DNA from: Verrucomicrobiota bacterium
GTDB taxonomy: Bacteria; Verrucomicrobiota; Verrucomicrobiia; Limisphaerales; UBA1096
Assembly (NCBI GenBank): GCA_014382705.1
Contig: JACNJE010000108.1
Location: 1-33,631 of the forward strand
Length of the DNA stretch: 33,631 nucleotides
Direction of reading: 5' to 3'
Within the stretch, counting starts at the first letter, position 1. Every line of letters begins with the position of its first letter. The translations under genes were made by a program, and so were the position numbers. This document shows, piece by piece, positions 22,168 through 31,616 of the stretch. The notes under the pieces are model-generated. The model saw only the letters and a list, made by a program, of their open reading frames with translations, ran no database searches and was not told where the DNA came from.

Positions 22168-23979
22168 ATGACAACTTCAGCAGAGCGCAAGTCAATCGCA
22201 CAAAGTCACCCTAGTCCAGCCAACTCCACCGCTTTTTGGGGCAAGTACATCTTTTCAAGCGATCACAAGGTGATTGGTATTCAATACGGTTTTACGGGAC
22301 TGTTCTTCTTGCTGTTCGGTTTTTTTCTGGTCGTGGTGATGCGTTGGCAGATGGCCTATCCGGGAAGCCCGGTTCCGTTTGTGGGCGGGCTGTTGGAGAA
22401 GGCGATGGGGGAGCCCGCGGAGGGAGGGGTGGTCTCCGCACAGTTGTACAACATGTTTGGCGCCATGCATGGCACAATCATGGTGTTCATGGGAGTGGTG
22501 CCGGTGGCTTTCGCCGGTTTTGGCAATTACTTCGTCCCGTTGCAGATCGGCGCTCCGGACATGGCCTTCCCGAGGCTCAACATGGCCAGTTATTGGCTGT
22601 TTTTCATGGCTTGCATTACCATGTCCGTCAGTTTTGTCCTGCCAGGGGGACCGGCTCAGGCCGGGTGGACCGCCTACTCACCGCTGGCCACAACAATTCC
22701 CACGGACGGTCAGACCATCTGGCTGATTGGCATGGTGTTGTTGATCACCTCCTCCTTACTGGGGGCGGTGAATTTTCTGGTCACGATCATTCAAATGCGT
22801 GCTCCGGGGATGAGTTGGCTGCGCCTTCCGTTCTTCGTCTGGACGCAATTGATCACAGCGTTTCTGCTCCTCCTCGCATTTCCACCGCTGGAAGCTGCCG
22901 GCTTGCTGCAGTTGATGGACAAGGTTCTGGAGACCAGTTTTTTCATCCCGTCAGGGTTGCTGGTACAGGGACAGGAACTGAGCCAGAGCGGCGGAGGCAA
23001 TCCTCTGTTGTGGCAGCACTTGTTTTGGTTCTTGGGGCATCCAGAGGTGTATGTCCTGTTGCTGCCGGCCATCGGGATTATAACGGAGGTCATCGCCAAC
23101 AACACGCGTAAGCCGATATGGGGATACAAGTACATGGTAGCGTCCGTCATTGTACTGGCGTTTGTTTCGTTTTTTGTGTGGGCACATCACATGTACCTTA
23201 CGGGAATGGGAACGGTGATCAGTTCCTTTTTCCAGACGACAACGATGATCATCAGCGTCCCGTCGGTCATCATCCTGAGCTGCCTGCTGGTCACTCTTTG
23301 GGGAGGATCCATTCGGTTTAACACGCCGATGTTGTTCGCGCTCGCGTTCCTTCCGATGTTTGGCATTGGCGGCTTGACCGGGCTTCCTCTGGGCATCAGC
23401 ATGACCGATCTGGCACTGCATGACAGTTACTATGTCATCGGTCACTTTCATTACGTGGTTGCTCCCGGGATATTGTTCGGGTTGTTTGCCGGGGTGTACT
23501 ACTGGTTTCCCAAGATGACCGGCCGGATGATGGATGAAAGGCTCGGACGTATGCATTTCTGGGCGACCCTGATTTTCATGAACGTGGTTTTCCTGCCGAT
23601 GTTCGCACAGGGCATGGCCGGGATGAGCCGGCGTATGGCGGACGGCGGGGCGACCTACGCACTCAGCAACAGCCCGGCTATCACGACCGGGGCCTTTTCA
23701 GACCGGATTATGGAGTTGAACGTCTGGATGGCCGCCGGGGCCGTCTGCCTCGTTGTCGCCCAGTTGCCCTTCATCGTGAACCTGTTCGTCAGCCTCAAAA
23801 GAGGGATCAAAGTGTCAAGCGACAACCCATGGGCCGCGACGACGCTTGAATGGGAGACCCCAACGCCGCCCGGCCACGGGAATTTCATTACACCTGTCAC
23901 AGCGCGACGGGGGCCGTACGAGTACAGCGTGCCTCAATGTGACAAGGATTACCTGCCGCAATCCCAATCCGCCCGTTGA
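22168..23979 (+). CDS. ctaD: Cytochrome c oxidase subunit I (heme-copper oxidase), orphan
   Basis: 603 residues with twelve or more membrane helices. Heme a ligands are His101 and His428, heme a3 ligand is His426 (HFHYV), and CuB ligands are His291, His340 and His341. The cross-linked Tyr295 is in GHPEVY. D-channel residues Asp131 (GAPDMAFPRLN) and Glu293 are present. The K-channel lysine is not: the usual PTG-I-K-I stretch reads PSVIIL, with Ile369 in the lysine position. The enzyme reduces oxygen and pumps protons across the inner membrane. Subunits II and III and assembly factors are absent from both sides, with pseudogene debris flanking it. ATG 22168 has no obvious Shine-Dalgarno. Confidence 0.9.
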   Translation: MTTSAERKSIAQSHPSPANSTAFWGKYIFSSDHKVIGIQYGFTGLFFLLFGFFLVVVMRWQMAYPGSPVPFVGGLLEKAMGEPAEGGVVSAQLYNMFGAMHGTIMVFMGVVPVAFAGFGNYFVPLQIGAPDMAFPRLNMASYWLFFMACITMSVSFVLPGGPAQAGWTAYSPLATTIPTDGQTIWLIGMVLLITSSLLGAVNFLVTIIQMRAPGMSWLRLPFFVWTQLITAFLLLLAFPPLEAAGLLQLMDKVLETSFFIPSGLLVQGQELSQSGGGNPLLWQHLFWFLGHPEVYVLLLPAIGIITEVIANNTRKPIWGYKYMVASVIVLAFVSFFVWAHHMYLTGMGTVISSFFQTTTMIISVPSVIILSCLLVTLWGGSIRFNTPMLFALAFLPMFGIGGLTGLPLGISMTDLALHDSYYVIGHFHYVVAPGILFGLFAGVYYWFPKMTGRMMDERLGRMHFWATLIFMNVVFLPMFAQGMAGMSRRMADGGATYALSNSPAITTGAFSDRIMELNVWMAAGAVCLVVAQLPFIVNLFVSLKRGIKVSSDNPWAATTLEWETPTPPGHGNFITPVTARRGPYEYSVPQCDKDYLPQSQSAR

Positions 23980-23992
23980 CAGATGTTTGCGC

Positions 23993-24205
23993 TTGGCCAA
24001 GCGGGGTGGATGTTGTTCAAGAATGGAGAAGGTGCTGAGAGTCGGCACTGTCGAGGAATCCTCCAGTGAGCTGATCACTTTTTATGAGGATGCCGAGCCC
24101 GGCATCAAAAAGCTGGCGAAGACTGCAAGCCAAGCATTGGATCAAGGTGACTTCGTCTTTCATCACTTTTATTGTTACGTTCGCGCTCAGCGTATTGCAA
24201 GATAG
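23993..24205 (+). pseudogene. Truncated copy of the 18661 lipoprotein gene
   Basis: From about 24005 to 24159 the sequence matches 18704-18861 at roughly 85 percent. Retained residues include GGCCSRMEKVLRVG and ITFYEDAEPGIKKLAKTASQALDQGDFVF. The hydrophobic leader has been replaced by unrelated sequence containing TTGGCCAAGCGGG, and the match breaks off after DQGDFVF. The frame stays open to 24205, so a short peptide might be made, but it lacks export signal and C-terminal half. Confidence 0.75.
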
Positions 24206-24296
24206 GCATCGAATACCGCAACAAATGTCATGCAACTACTGCCGCTTTTCCGTCCAGATGCCTCGGCTGTTTCGGCACATATGGATTTGATTTTCT

Positions 24297-24344
24297 ATGA
24301 ATCGGGTTAGATTACATATAATCGAAATACCAACATCAAAATGA
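24297..24344 (+). CDS. Possible 15-codon leader ORF before hcp
   Basis: ATG 24297 opens [15 protein letters not shown] and ends in a TGA that overlaps the hcp start as ATGA. TTGATTTTCTATGA around its start is identical, over 14 bases, to the sequence around the start codon of the tetraheme cytochrome gene (3159-3172). It has no clear Shine-Dalgarno. It could couple translation of hcp, or be chance. Confidence 0.25.
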   Translation: MNRVRLHIIEIPTSK

Positions 24345-25975
24345 GAAAAAATAATATGTTCTGTTATCAATGTCAGGAAACATCCCGAAATAGCGGATGT
24401 GTGGACACGGGCGTATGCGGCAAAGATTCGGAGATGTCGGCACTGCAAGATTCGTTGCTGTATGTGCTGAAAGGCATCTCCGTTGCCTGCGAGGCGGTGG
24501 GGGGCACAGATCGGGATACGGGCCGGTTTGTCACCGACAGCCTGTTCGCTACCATCACCAACGCCAATTTTGACAAGGATCGAATCTGCAAATTCATCGC
24601 GGAGGGTATTTCGATCCGCGATCAATTCAAGCGTGAGCACAGTCTGAACGGCGAGTTGCATGACAGTGCCCAGTGGGCTCCCGGCAGCAGGGAGGACTAC
24701 CTGTCCAAGGCGCCGTTTGTCGGGGTGCTTTCGACCGAGAACGAGGACGTCCGTTCTTTGCGCGAGTTGCTTGTTTACGCCTGCAAGGGTATCGCCGCTT
24801 ACGCGCACCATGCCTCCAGGCTGGGGAGTGATGATGGCGAAGTGTACCGGAAGCTAACGAGTTATCTGGCGTCCACCACGGAGGAGTTGAGCGTGGACGA
24901 CATGATCGCCACATTGCTGGACGCTGGGGAAACGACCGTCAAGGTGATGGCGCTTCTCGATGGCGCCAATACCGACGCCTACGGCAAACCGGAAATTTCC
25001 GAGGTGAATCTTGGGGTGGGGACCCGGCCAGGCATCCTGATATCCGGCCACGACCTGCGGGATTTGGATGAGTTGCTCAAGCAGACCAATGGCACGGGGG
25101 TGGACGTTTACACGCACTGCGAAATGTTGCCTGGACACTACTATCCGGCATTCAAGAATCAGGAACATCTCGTGGGCAATTACGGGGGTGCCTGGCATGC
25201 GCAGAAGAGCGAGTTCTCGAAATTCAACGGCCCGATCCTGATGACCACCAACTGCCTGCTGGAACCTCGGGACGATTACCGTGACCGACTCTTCACCACC
25301 AGCATCACCGGCTTCCCTGGAGTGAAGCATGTCGAAGATTCGGAAGACGGGAATCCGAAGGATTTTTCAGAGTTAATCGAGATGGCCAAGAGTTGCGAGC
25401 CGCCGACCGAACTTGAGAACGGGAGCATCGTTGGCGGTTTCGGGCATCATCAGGTGGTGGCCCTGGCCGACAAGGTGGTGAATGCCGTCAAGTCGGGGGC
25501 GATCAAGCGGTTTGTTGTGATGGCAGGTTGTGATGGCCGGCACAAGGAGCGGGGCTATTTCACCGAGGTGGCCGAGACACTCCCGAACGATGCCGTCATC
25601 CTGACCGCCGGCTGTGCTAAGTTCCGGTACAATAAACTAGACCACGGCGACATTGGCGGCATCCCCCGGTTGCTCGATGCCGGTCAGTGCAACGACTGCT
25701 ACTCATTGGCCGTTATTGCTCTCAAGTTAAAGGAGGTCTTCGAGTTGGAGGACATAAATGACCTGCCCATTTCTTTCGATATTGGATGGTTCGAGCAAAA
25801 AGCCGCCGCCGTCCTGCTGGCCCTGCTTCACTTGGGTGTCAAGGGCATCCGCCTGGGGCCGACTCTGCCGGCTTTCCTTTCCCCCGGCGTCATCGATGTC
25901 CTTGTGAAGAACTTTGACATCAAGCTGATCGACGAGCCCGCCAAAGACGTCGAATTGATGATGCAGGGCCAGTAA
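24341..25975 (+). CDS. hcp: Hybrid cluster protein (hydroxylamine reductase / NO reductase)
   Basis: 544 residues, the normal length. The N-terminal iron-sulfur motif is Cys8-x2-Cys11-x8-Cys20-x5-Cys26 (MFCYQCQET onward), a spacing typical of class-I Hcp with a 4Fe-4S cluster. Hybrid-cluster ligand regions are visible as [32 protein letters not shown] and GQCNDCYS. Hcp is cytoplasmic and reduces nitric oxide (and hydroxylamine in vitro), protecting against nitrosative stress. No hcr reductase gene adjoins. It fits functionally with the NapA-like operon 13 kb upstream. ATG 24341 is used; ATG 24356 (MFCYQ) is the start most relatives use. Confidence 0.95.
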   Translation: MRKNNMFCYQCQETSRNSGCVDTGVCGKDSEMSALQDSLLYVLKGISVACEAVGGTDRDTGRFVTDSLFATITNANFDKDRICKFIAEGISIRDQFKREHSLNGELHDSAQWAPGSREDYLSKAPFVGVLSTENEDVRSLRELLVYACKGIAAYAHHASRLGSDDGEVYRKLTSYLASTTEELSVDDMIATLLDAGETTVKVMALLDGANTDAYGKPEISEVNLGVGTRPGILISGHDLRDLDELLKQTNGTGVDVYTHCEMLPGHYYPAFKNQEHLVGNYGGAWHAQKSEFSKFNGPILMTTNCLLEPRDDYRDRLFTTSITGFPGVKHVEDSEDGNPKDFSELIEMAKSCEPPTELENGSIVGGFGHHQVVALADKVVNAVKSGAIKRFVVMAGCDGRHKERGYFTEVAETLPNDAVILTAGCAKFRYNKLDHGDIGGIPRLLDAGQCNDCYSLAVIALKLKEVFELEDINDLPISFDIGWFEQKAAAVLLALLHLGVKGIRLGPTLPAFLSPGVIDVLVKNFDIKLIDEPAKDVELMMQGQ

Positions 25976-26117
25976 AACGATCTCGTTGACCTCGTTAGCG
26001 AGTTCTACAAAGCGTTTGAACCAAGAGAGTGTAAAAGGCGATCAATGCAGGATTTCGTATTTAAAAAACGGGTGTATCACTATACTTTGATCTTGCCTTA
26101 TTTAAGTTTTAAGCATT

Positions 26118-26723
26118 ATGTATAGACAACGTAACACAAGCCTCCTCGCCGCACTGCTGACATTGGTATGCGCTTGGCCAAGTTTACCAAAGGCCGGTGA
26201 TGCACCGCTGCGAATCACCGACATCGACGGCAAGACTCATGAGCCTTTAGCATCAGGCAAAACGAAGGCGGTGGTGTTGGTGTTCGTGCTGCGCGACTGT
26301 CCGGTGTCCAACGTCTACGCACCGGAAATGACTCGCATCCACAAGGAGTACTCAAAGAAGGGTGTTGCGATTTTCCTCGTGCATACGGATCGCGACACCG
26401 ACACCAAAGCTGCCCGCGCCCATGCCAAGGAGTACAAGCTCTCTGCACCGCTTGTGCTCGATCATGATCACAAGCTCGTCCGCCGCGCCGGGGCGGTGAT
26501 CACTCCGGAAGCAGCCGTGTTCGATGCCAAGGGCCACCTCGTGTACCGGGGGCGAATCGATAATCTCTATGCTGATTATGGCAAGAAACGCTTCAATACG
26601 ACCCGCCACGAACTGCGTGAAACGCTCGATGCACTGCTTGCCGGCAAGTCCTTGGTCAAGCGCACCACCAAGGCGGTGGGCTGCTACATCGATTTTTCCA
26701 ATGACAAAAAAGACAACAAATAA
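26118..26723 (+). CDS. Exported redoxin / TlpA-like thioredoxin-fold protein
   Basis: 201 residues. A signal peptide (1-27) is followed by a peroxiredoxin/TlpA fold with TKAVVLVFVLRDCPVSNVYAPEM, VHTDRDTD, APLVLDHDHKLVRRAGAVITPEAAVFD and GRIDNLY. The active-site stretch has a single cysteine (DCPVSN), not CxxC, and a second cysteine only at the end (VGCYI). The family commonly precedes copper monooxygenase-like genes in Planctomycetes and Verrucomicrobiota, as here; the next gene starts 23 bases before this stop. A role in keeping copper or cysteine residues of the partner reduced is plausible but inferred. Confidence 0.8.
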   Translation: MYRQRNTSLLAALLTLVCAWPSLPKAGDAPLRITDIDGKTHEPLASGKTKAVVLVFVLRDCPVSNVYAPEMTRIHKEYSKKGVAIFLVHTDRDTDTKAARAHAKEYKLSAPLVLDHDHKLVRRAGAVITPEAAVFDAKGHLVYRGRIDNLYADYGKKRFNTTRHELRETLDALLAGKSLVKRTTKAVGCYIDFSNDKKDNK

Positions 26724-28330
26724 ATTCATCCGCGTGAGGCTGGTACTGGCCTGTTTCGCCGCGCTGCAATCCGGCGCAACCGCTGCGGCCAAGGCCAAGC
26801 CGACGTTTACCGAGGACGTCGCCCCGATCATTTTCAACAAATGCACTGAGTGCCACCGTGACGGCCAGGCCGCGCCGTTTACCTTCAACAATTACAGCGA
26901 CGTTAAGAAACGTGCCCGTCTCATCGCCAAGGTCACGCAGAAGCGTTTCATGCCGCCTTGGCTTCCGGTCGAGGGCCACGGGAAACTTCTCGATGAGCGC
27001 CGATTGAGTGCCGACGAATTGGCCACACTCAAGAATTGGCACGCCACCGGCATGGCCGAGGGCCCGGCCGACAAGATCCCCAAGCCGCCCGAGTTCGCGG
27101 GCGGTTGGTTGCTCGGCGAGCCGGACATGATCGTAAAGATGCCCAAGGCCTTCACCGTGCCGGCCGACGGGCCCGACATCTACCGCAGCTTCTGCATCCC
27201 GCTGGAGATCGAGGAGGACAAGTGGGTAGCCGGCTTCGAAGTGCGCCCCTCTGCGCGCGCGGTGTTCCATCACGTTATCATCCGCATCGACGAAAGCGGC
27301 GAGGCCTGCAAAGCCGACGGCGATGGGGGGACACCCGGATTCAGTGGCATGCGCAGCATCGGCCGGCAGTCCGGTTCCCGGAGAAGGGGTGGCGACAACG
27401 AGGTGTTCTCCGGCAGCCTTCGCGGGCTGGGCGGATGGGCCGTCGGCGGCACCCCCCGCATCTTGCCGATGGGCCTCGCGCGCAAACTTCCCGCCGGAGC
27501 CGACATCGTGCTTAACTCGCACTTCCACCCCTCCGGCAAGGGAGAGGAGGAGCAGACCACCATCGGCCTCTATTTTGCCGACAAAAAACCGGAACGCACC
27601 TTGATCGGCTTCCAGGTGCCACCCGTGTTCGGAAGCATCTCCGGTATCGACATCCCACCCGGTGAAAACGATTACGAAGTCACCAGCAAGTTTACCACCC
27701 CGGTGGATATCGAACTGATCGGTGTCGGCGCGCACATGCACTACATCGGTCGCACAGCCAAGGCCTATGCCACGCTGCCGGACGGCTTGGTCGAGCCGCT
27801 GTTCTATATAGATGACTGGGACTTCAACTGGCAGGGTGACTACATTTACGAGAAATCAATTCGTCTGCCGGCTGGCACCACCGTCGATGGCACGGTTACC
27901 TATGACAATTCTGCCGAAAATCCTTTCAATCCCTTCAGTCCTCCGCGCCGAATCCAGTGGGGGCTCGAGTCCACCGACGAAATGGGCAGCATTATTTTCA
28001 CGGCCGTCCCGGTTAATGAGGCGGATCTCGACGAATTTAACGCTGCCGTCCGCCAACAAGTCATCGACGAGACCCGCCTGCTGGCTGAACGCCGATCGAG
28101 CCCGGGGCAGGCGAAGCGGCCACCGTGGCAACATCGCCGATCGCCTAGACGCCCACCTCGAGGAGTTGAACAAGAACAACAACGGCGAGATTGAGCCGGA
28201 CGAAGTCGCCGACCGCTCACAACGCTATATCCGCTTCATCGACACCAACAAGGACGCCACAGTCAGCCGAAAGAAACTCAGCCGTTCGATGGTGGTGGGT
28301 TTGATGGTGGTGGAAGCGGGGGCAGAATAA
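26701..28330 (+). pseudogene. Heme-copper type II monooxygenase-like protein, frameshifted before an EF-hand tail
   Basis: From ATG 26701 a signal peptide leads to a cytochrome-like motif CTECH (48-52, FNKCTECHRDGQAAPF). A PHM-like copper domain follows, with HH 190-191 (HHVIIRI), HFH 274-276 (NSHFHPSG) and HMH 345-347 (GAHMHYIG). Such enzymes hydroxylate using ascorbate-like reductants and two coppers; the substrate here is unknown. The main frame ends at 28194 in a low-complexity Arg/Pro run. The +1 frame from about 28108 to 28330 encodes a sensible tail with two EF-hand-like loops (NKNNNGEIEPDEV, DTNKDATVSRKKL). Removing one G from GGGG at 28104-28107 would join them. It is either a real frameshift or a homopolymer sequencing error; the enzyme part is intact. 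Confidence 0.7.
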
Positions 28331-28481
28331 GATCGGTTTAGAGCAAATCTCACACTTAAAAAGCAATTTGATTTGCGTCATTATTCATATGGTTTTGACC
28401 AGAAGACCATAACTTACACTATCTGAAAATATGATGTGGATGCTTCTACTCTTGTGATTGTTAACCGGTTTAATCTAAAAA
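28331..28481. other. Intergenic, short hairpins only
   Basis: Two small inverted repeats (GCAAAT/ATTTGC, 28343-28376; TATGGT/ACCATA, 28388-28411) lie between the monooxygenase and the DUF1553 gene. Neither has a T-run expected of a terminator. Confidence 0.3.
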
Positions 28482-31400
28482 ATGATTGTTAATTTTGGTT
28501 TTATGCTCGGTCGCCGTGCGGCGAGGTGCGCTGTCGTGCTTGGTTGCTCTGTTTTGCTCGAGGCAGATTGCAAGGGGGAGAGCCTTCTGTCATTCGGCCG
28601 AGACATAAGGCCCATCCTCTCCAATAATTGCTACGCCTGCCACGGCCCCGACAAGAGCACGCGCAAGCCAAAAAAAACTCCGCTGCGACTGGACCTTGAA
28701 AAGGAGGCCCACGCTGAGTTCATTGTTCCGGGCGAACCGGAAGGGAGCGAAGTGTATCTCAGGATCATAACCGATGACGATGACGACGTCATGCCTCCAT
28801 CCGACTCCATCAAAAAACTGACTCAAAAAGAGAAGGATCTGATTAGGAGATGGATCAAGTCAGGTGCGAAGTATGAGAGTCATTGGTCATACGTCACGCC
28901 GGTGCTGCCAGCACCGCCTCAGTTTGAAGACAATCCTTGGCCTCGCAATGCCATTGACAGGTTTGTTCTGGCCCGGTTGGAAAAGGAGGGGCTTGCACCG
29001 TCCAAGGAAGCAAGCCGCAGGATGCTTGTTCGGAGACTGACGTTGGACCTGACCGGTCTGCCCCCGACACTGGCAGAGGTGGAGCAATTCCTGAACGATC
29101 GTTCTCCCGACGCTTACGAAAAAGTGGTTGATCGTCTGCTTAACTCTCCTGCATACGGGGAGCACATGGCGCGCCCTTGGTTGGATGCTGCGCGGTATGG
29201 AGACACGCACGGACTCCATCTAGATAACTACCGGGAGTTTTGGCCATACCGTGACTGGGTCATTGATGCTTTCAATCAAAACAAGCCCTTTAATGAATTT
29301 GTCAGGGAGCAACTTGCTGGCGATCTTCTGCCAAATCCCAGTTCGGCCCAGTTAACAGCCACCGGGTACAACCGCGCTCATGTCACCACCAACGAAGGAG
29401 GATCCATCAAGGAAGAGGTCCTGATTCGAAATGTCATGGATCGGGTGACCACATTCGCGACTGTGTTCATGGGCATGACATCGGGATGCGCAGTTTGTCA
29501 CGATCATAAGTTTGACCCGTTGAAACAAAAGGAGTTTTTTCAACTCTCTGCTTATTTCAACAGTCTGGACGGGAATCCAATGGACGGGAACAACAAGGCT
29601 CACGCGCCGGTTATTCAGTTGCCCACCGATGAACAGGAGAAGGCGATAAAGGAACATCAGGAGCAACTCTCGTTTGTTCGGCAGGAGATCCGGAAAAAAC
29701 TGGATACCTCCGATTATGAGGAACCAGAGAACCCCAAGCCGCTTCCAGCGCCTCAACCTGTGGAAACAGTCTGGGCGGAGGATGATCTTCCGCCCGGGGC
29801 CAAGCCGGAGGGAGAGTGGAAGATGGTCGAGAAAGACAGCAAACTGGTTTACAGCGGTGGAAAGGCCACCGTGCAGATAGCAACAGGGTTGAAGCAGAAT
29901 TTTTTCACCGGAGCCGAGAAACCGATCGTAATCGCAGACGGTGACAAATTGTTCACTTACATCTATTTGGATCCTGAAAATCCACCCAAGCAGGTCATGC
30001 TCCAGTGGAACGATGGCACATGGGAACACCGCGCTTATTGGGGTGAGAGCCTGATCGAATGGGGGAAGGATGGGACGGTAAGCCGGCGGCGCGTAGGTGA
30101 ATTGCCAACCGCGGGAGAGTGGGTGAGGCTGGAGGTGGGCGCTGGTTCGGTGGGACTCAAGCCTGGAGCTAAGGTTAACGGTTGGGCATTCACTCAGTTC
30201 GACGGGACAGTTTACTGGGATCAGGCCGGGTGGGTCACATCAACCAAGGACAAACAGGAATACGTTTCCTTCAACCTTTGGCTTACGGCTTTGCGACAGG
30301 TTGAGAAACCGGCGTTGCCGGACAAACTGCTTCCGCTTATCAAGAAGGAATCCCTCAATGATTCAGGGCTTTCCCAACTTAAGGATCATTTTGTTGAGCA
30401 TGTCTGCCTGAATACCCGCAAGCAATTTGAGCCTTTGCATCAGAGCATGAAAGAGTGGGAGAAGAAGATTGCTGATACCAAAAAGAATGCACCCACAACA
30501 TTGGTGTGGAAGGAATTGAAAAAGCCCCGGGATGCCTATGTATTGGATCGCGGCTTGTATGACCAGCGCAGAGATAAGGTGACCCGGAAAACACCGGAAT
30601 TTCTGCCGCCTTTCCCCGAAGGCGCACCCCAGGACCGCCTGGGTTTGGCCGAGTGGTTGCTGAACGGGACCCACCCTCTCACTGCGCGGGTGACTGTGAA
30701 CCGTTTTTGGCAGCAGGTCTTTGGAGCGGGCATTGTCAAGACTGCCGGGGATTTTGGAATGCAGGGCGAATGGCCCACGCATCCAGAACTGCTGGATTGG
30801 CTGGCTGTCCACTTTACCCAGTCCGGCTGGAATGTGAAGGAACTGATCCGTCTGGTGGTGACCTCCTCCACCTATCGGCAAACCTCAAAGGCGTCACCAG
30901 AACTTTACGACCTCGACCCGGAGAACAGGTTGTTCGCTAGGGGGCCACGGTTTCGACTCGATGCGGAGGCGTTGCGGGATCAAGCTTTGGCACTCAGCGG
31001 GTTGCTCGTCGAAAAAGTGGGAGGCCCCGGCGTCAAACCGCCCCAGCCCGATGGGTTATGGTTCGTCGTAGGCTACACGGGTTCAAACACCGTTCGGTTT
31101 AAGAAAGACAACGGCCCGGAAAAGGTGCATCGCCGCAGCCTGTACACATTCTGGAAGCGCACGGCTCCGCCACCGCAGATGAACACCTTTGATGCGCCGT
31201 CACGGGAGGTTTGCTCAGTGTGCCGTGAACGTACGAACACGCCTTTGCAAGCGCTGCTGATGATGAACGACCCGCAATATTTTGAAGCCGCACGCGGCTT
31301 GGCTCAGCGGATCATGCAAAATGAGGGTGGCTCAATCGAGGAGCGCTTGGCCTACGGTTTCCGATTGGCCACGCTGCGGAAACCATCTGCCAGTGAAAGC

Positions 31401-31586
31401 AGGTCGCTCGTGTCGGCCTACAACGATTTTTACGGTGAGTTCAAGTCCAACGCCGATGCCGCCAAAGGGGCGGTTGCTGTGGGCGAGTTGTCTCCGGATT
31501 CCGGGCTTGATCCGGTTGAACTGGCAACTTGCACGATGGTCGCCAACATCATATTGAACCTGGATGAGGTGCTGAACAAGGGCTAA
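28482..31586 (+). CDS. Planctomycete cytochrome c / DUF1549 / DUF1553 protein
   Basis: 1034 residues. An export signal (from Met1 or Met8) precedes a PSCyt1 domain (heme motif CYACH 50-54, Met ligand in DDDDVMPPSD near 105). A DUF1549 domain follows (~155-370, ending in the family motif CAVCHDHKFDP 337-347), then a beta-rich insert (~440-640) resembling a carbohydrate-binding jelly roll, and DUF1553 (~715-1000, HPLTARVTVNRFWQQ, TNTPLQALLMMNDPQYFEAAR). These very large proteins usually pair with DUF1501 proteins, as here 30 bases downstream, and are linked to degradation or uptake of complex substrates; the biochemical role is not established. ATG 28503 is an alternative start. Confidence 0.9.
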   Translation: MIVNFGFMLGRRAARCAVVLGCSVLLEADCKGESLLSFGRDIRPILSNNCYACHGPDKSTRKPKKTPLRLDLEKEAHAEFIVPGEPEGSEVYLRIITDDDDDVMPPSDSIKKLTQKEKDLIRRWIKSGAKYESHWSYVTPVLPAPPQFEDNPWPRNAIDRFVLARLEKEGLAPSKEASRRMLVRRLTLDLTGLPPTLAEVEQFLNDRSPDAYEKVVDRLLNSPAYGEHMARPWLDAARYGDTHGLHLDNYREFWPYRDWVIDAFNQNKPFNEFVREQLAGDLLPNPSSAQLTATGYNRAHVTTNEGGSIKEEVLIRNVMDRVTTFATVFMGMTSGCAVCHDHKFDPLKQKEFFQLSAYFNSLDGNPMDGNNKAHAPVIQLPTDEQEKAIKEHQEQLSFVRQEIRKKLDTSDYEEPENPKPLPAPQPVETVWAEDDLPPGAKPEGEWKMVEKDSKLVYSGGKATVQIATGLKQNFFTGAEKPIVIADGDKLFTYIYLDPENPPKQVMLQWNDGTWEHRAYWGESLIEWGKDGTVSRRRVGELPTAGEWVRLEVGAGSVGLKPGAKVNGWAFTQFDGTVYWDQAGWVTSTKDKQEYVSFNLWLTALRQVEKPALPDKLLPLIKKESLNDSGLSQLKDHFVEHVCLNTRKQFEPLHQSMKEWEKKIADTKKNAPTTLVWKELKKPRDAYVLDRGLYDQRRDKVTRKTPEFLPPFPEGAPQDRLGLAEWLLNGTHPLTARVTVNRFWQQVFGAGIVKTAGDFGMQGEWPTHPELLDWLAVHFTQSGWNVKELIRLVVTSSTYRQTSKASPELYDLDPENRLFARGPRFRLDAEALRDQALALSGLLVEKVGGPGVKPPQPDGLWFVVGYTGSNTVRFKKDNGPEKVHRRSLYTFWKRTAPPPQMNTFDAPSREVCSVCRERTNTPLQALLMMNDPQYFEAARGLAQRIMQNEGGSIEERLAYGFRLATLRKPSASESRSLVSAYNDFYGEFKSNADAAKGAVAVGELSPDSGLDPVELATCTMVANIILNLDEVLNKG

Positions 31587-31616
31587 CTCGGACAACACAA
31601 ACGATAAGGTAACAAA

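Noticed and set aside
24286-24302. FNR/DNR site before hcp (TTGAT then ATGAA)
   Set aside because: The right half does not match ATCAA and the spacing is five, not four.
26524-26700. Copper monooxygenase starting at 26524
   Set aside because: The extra N-terminal part lies inside the redoxin gene and lacks a signal peptide; ATG 26701 is directly followed by one.
26656-27741. 361-codon minus-strand frame opposite the monooxygenase
   Set aside because: It is the antisense of a GC-rich gene with clear heme and copper motifs; its own translation is Gly/Ala/Asp/His-rich without domain signatures.
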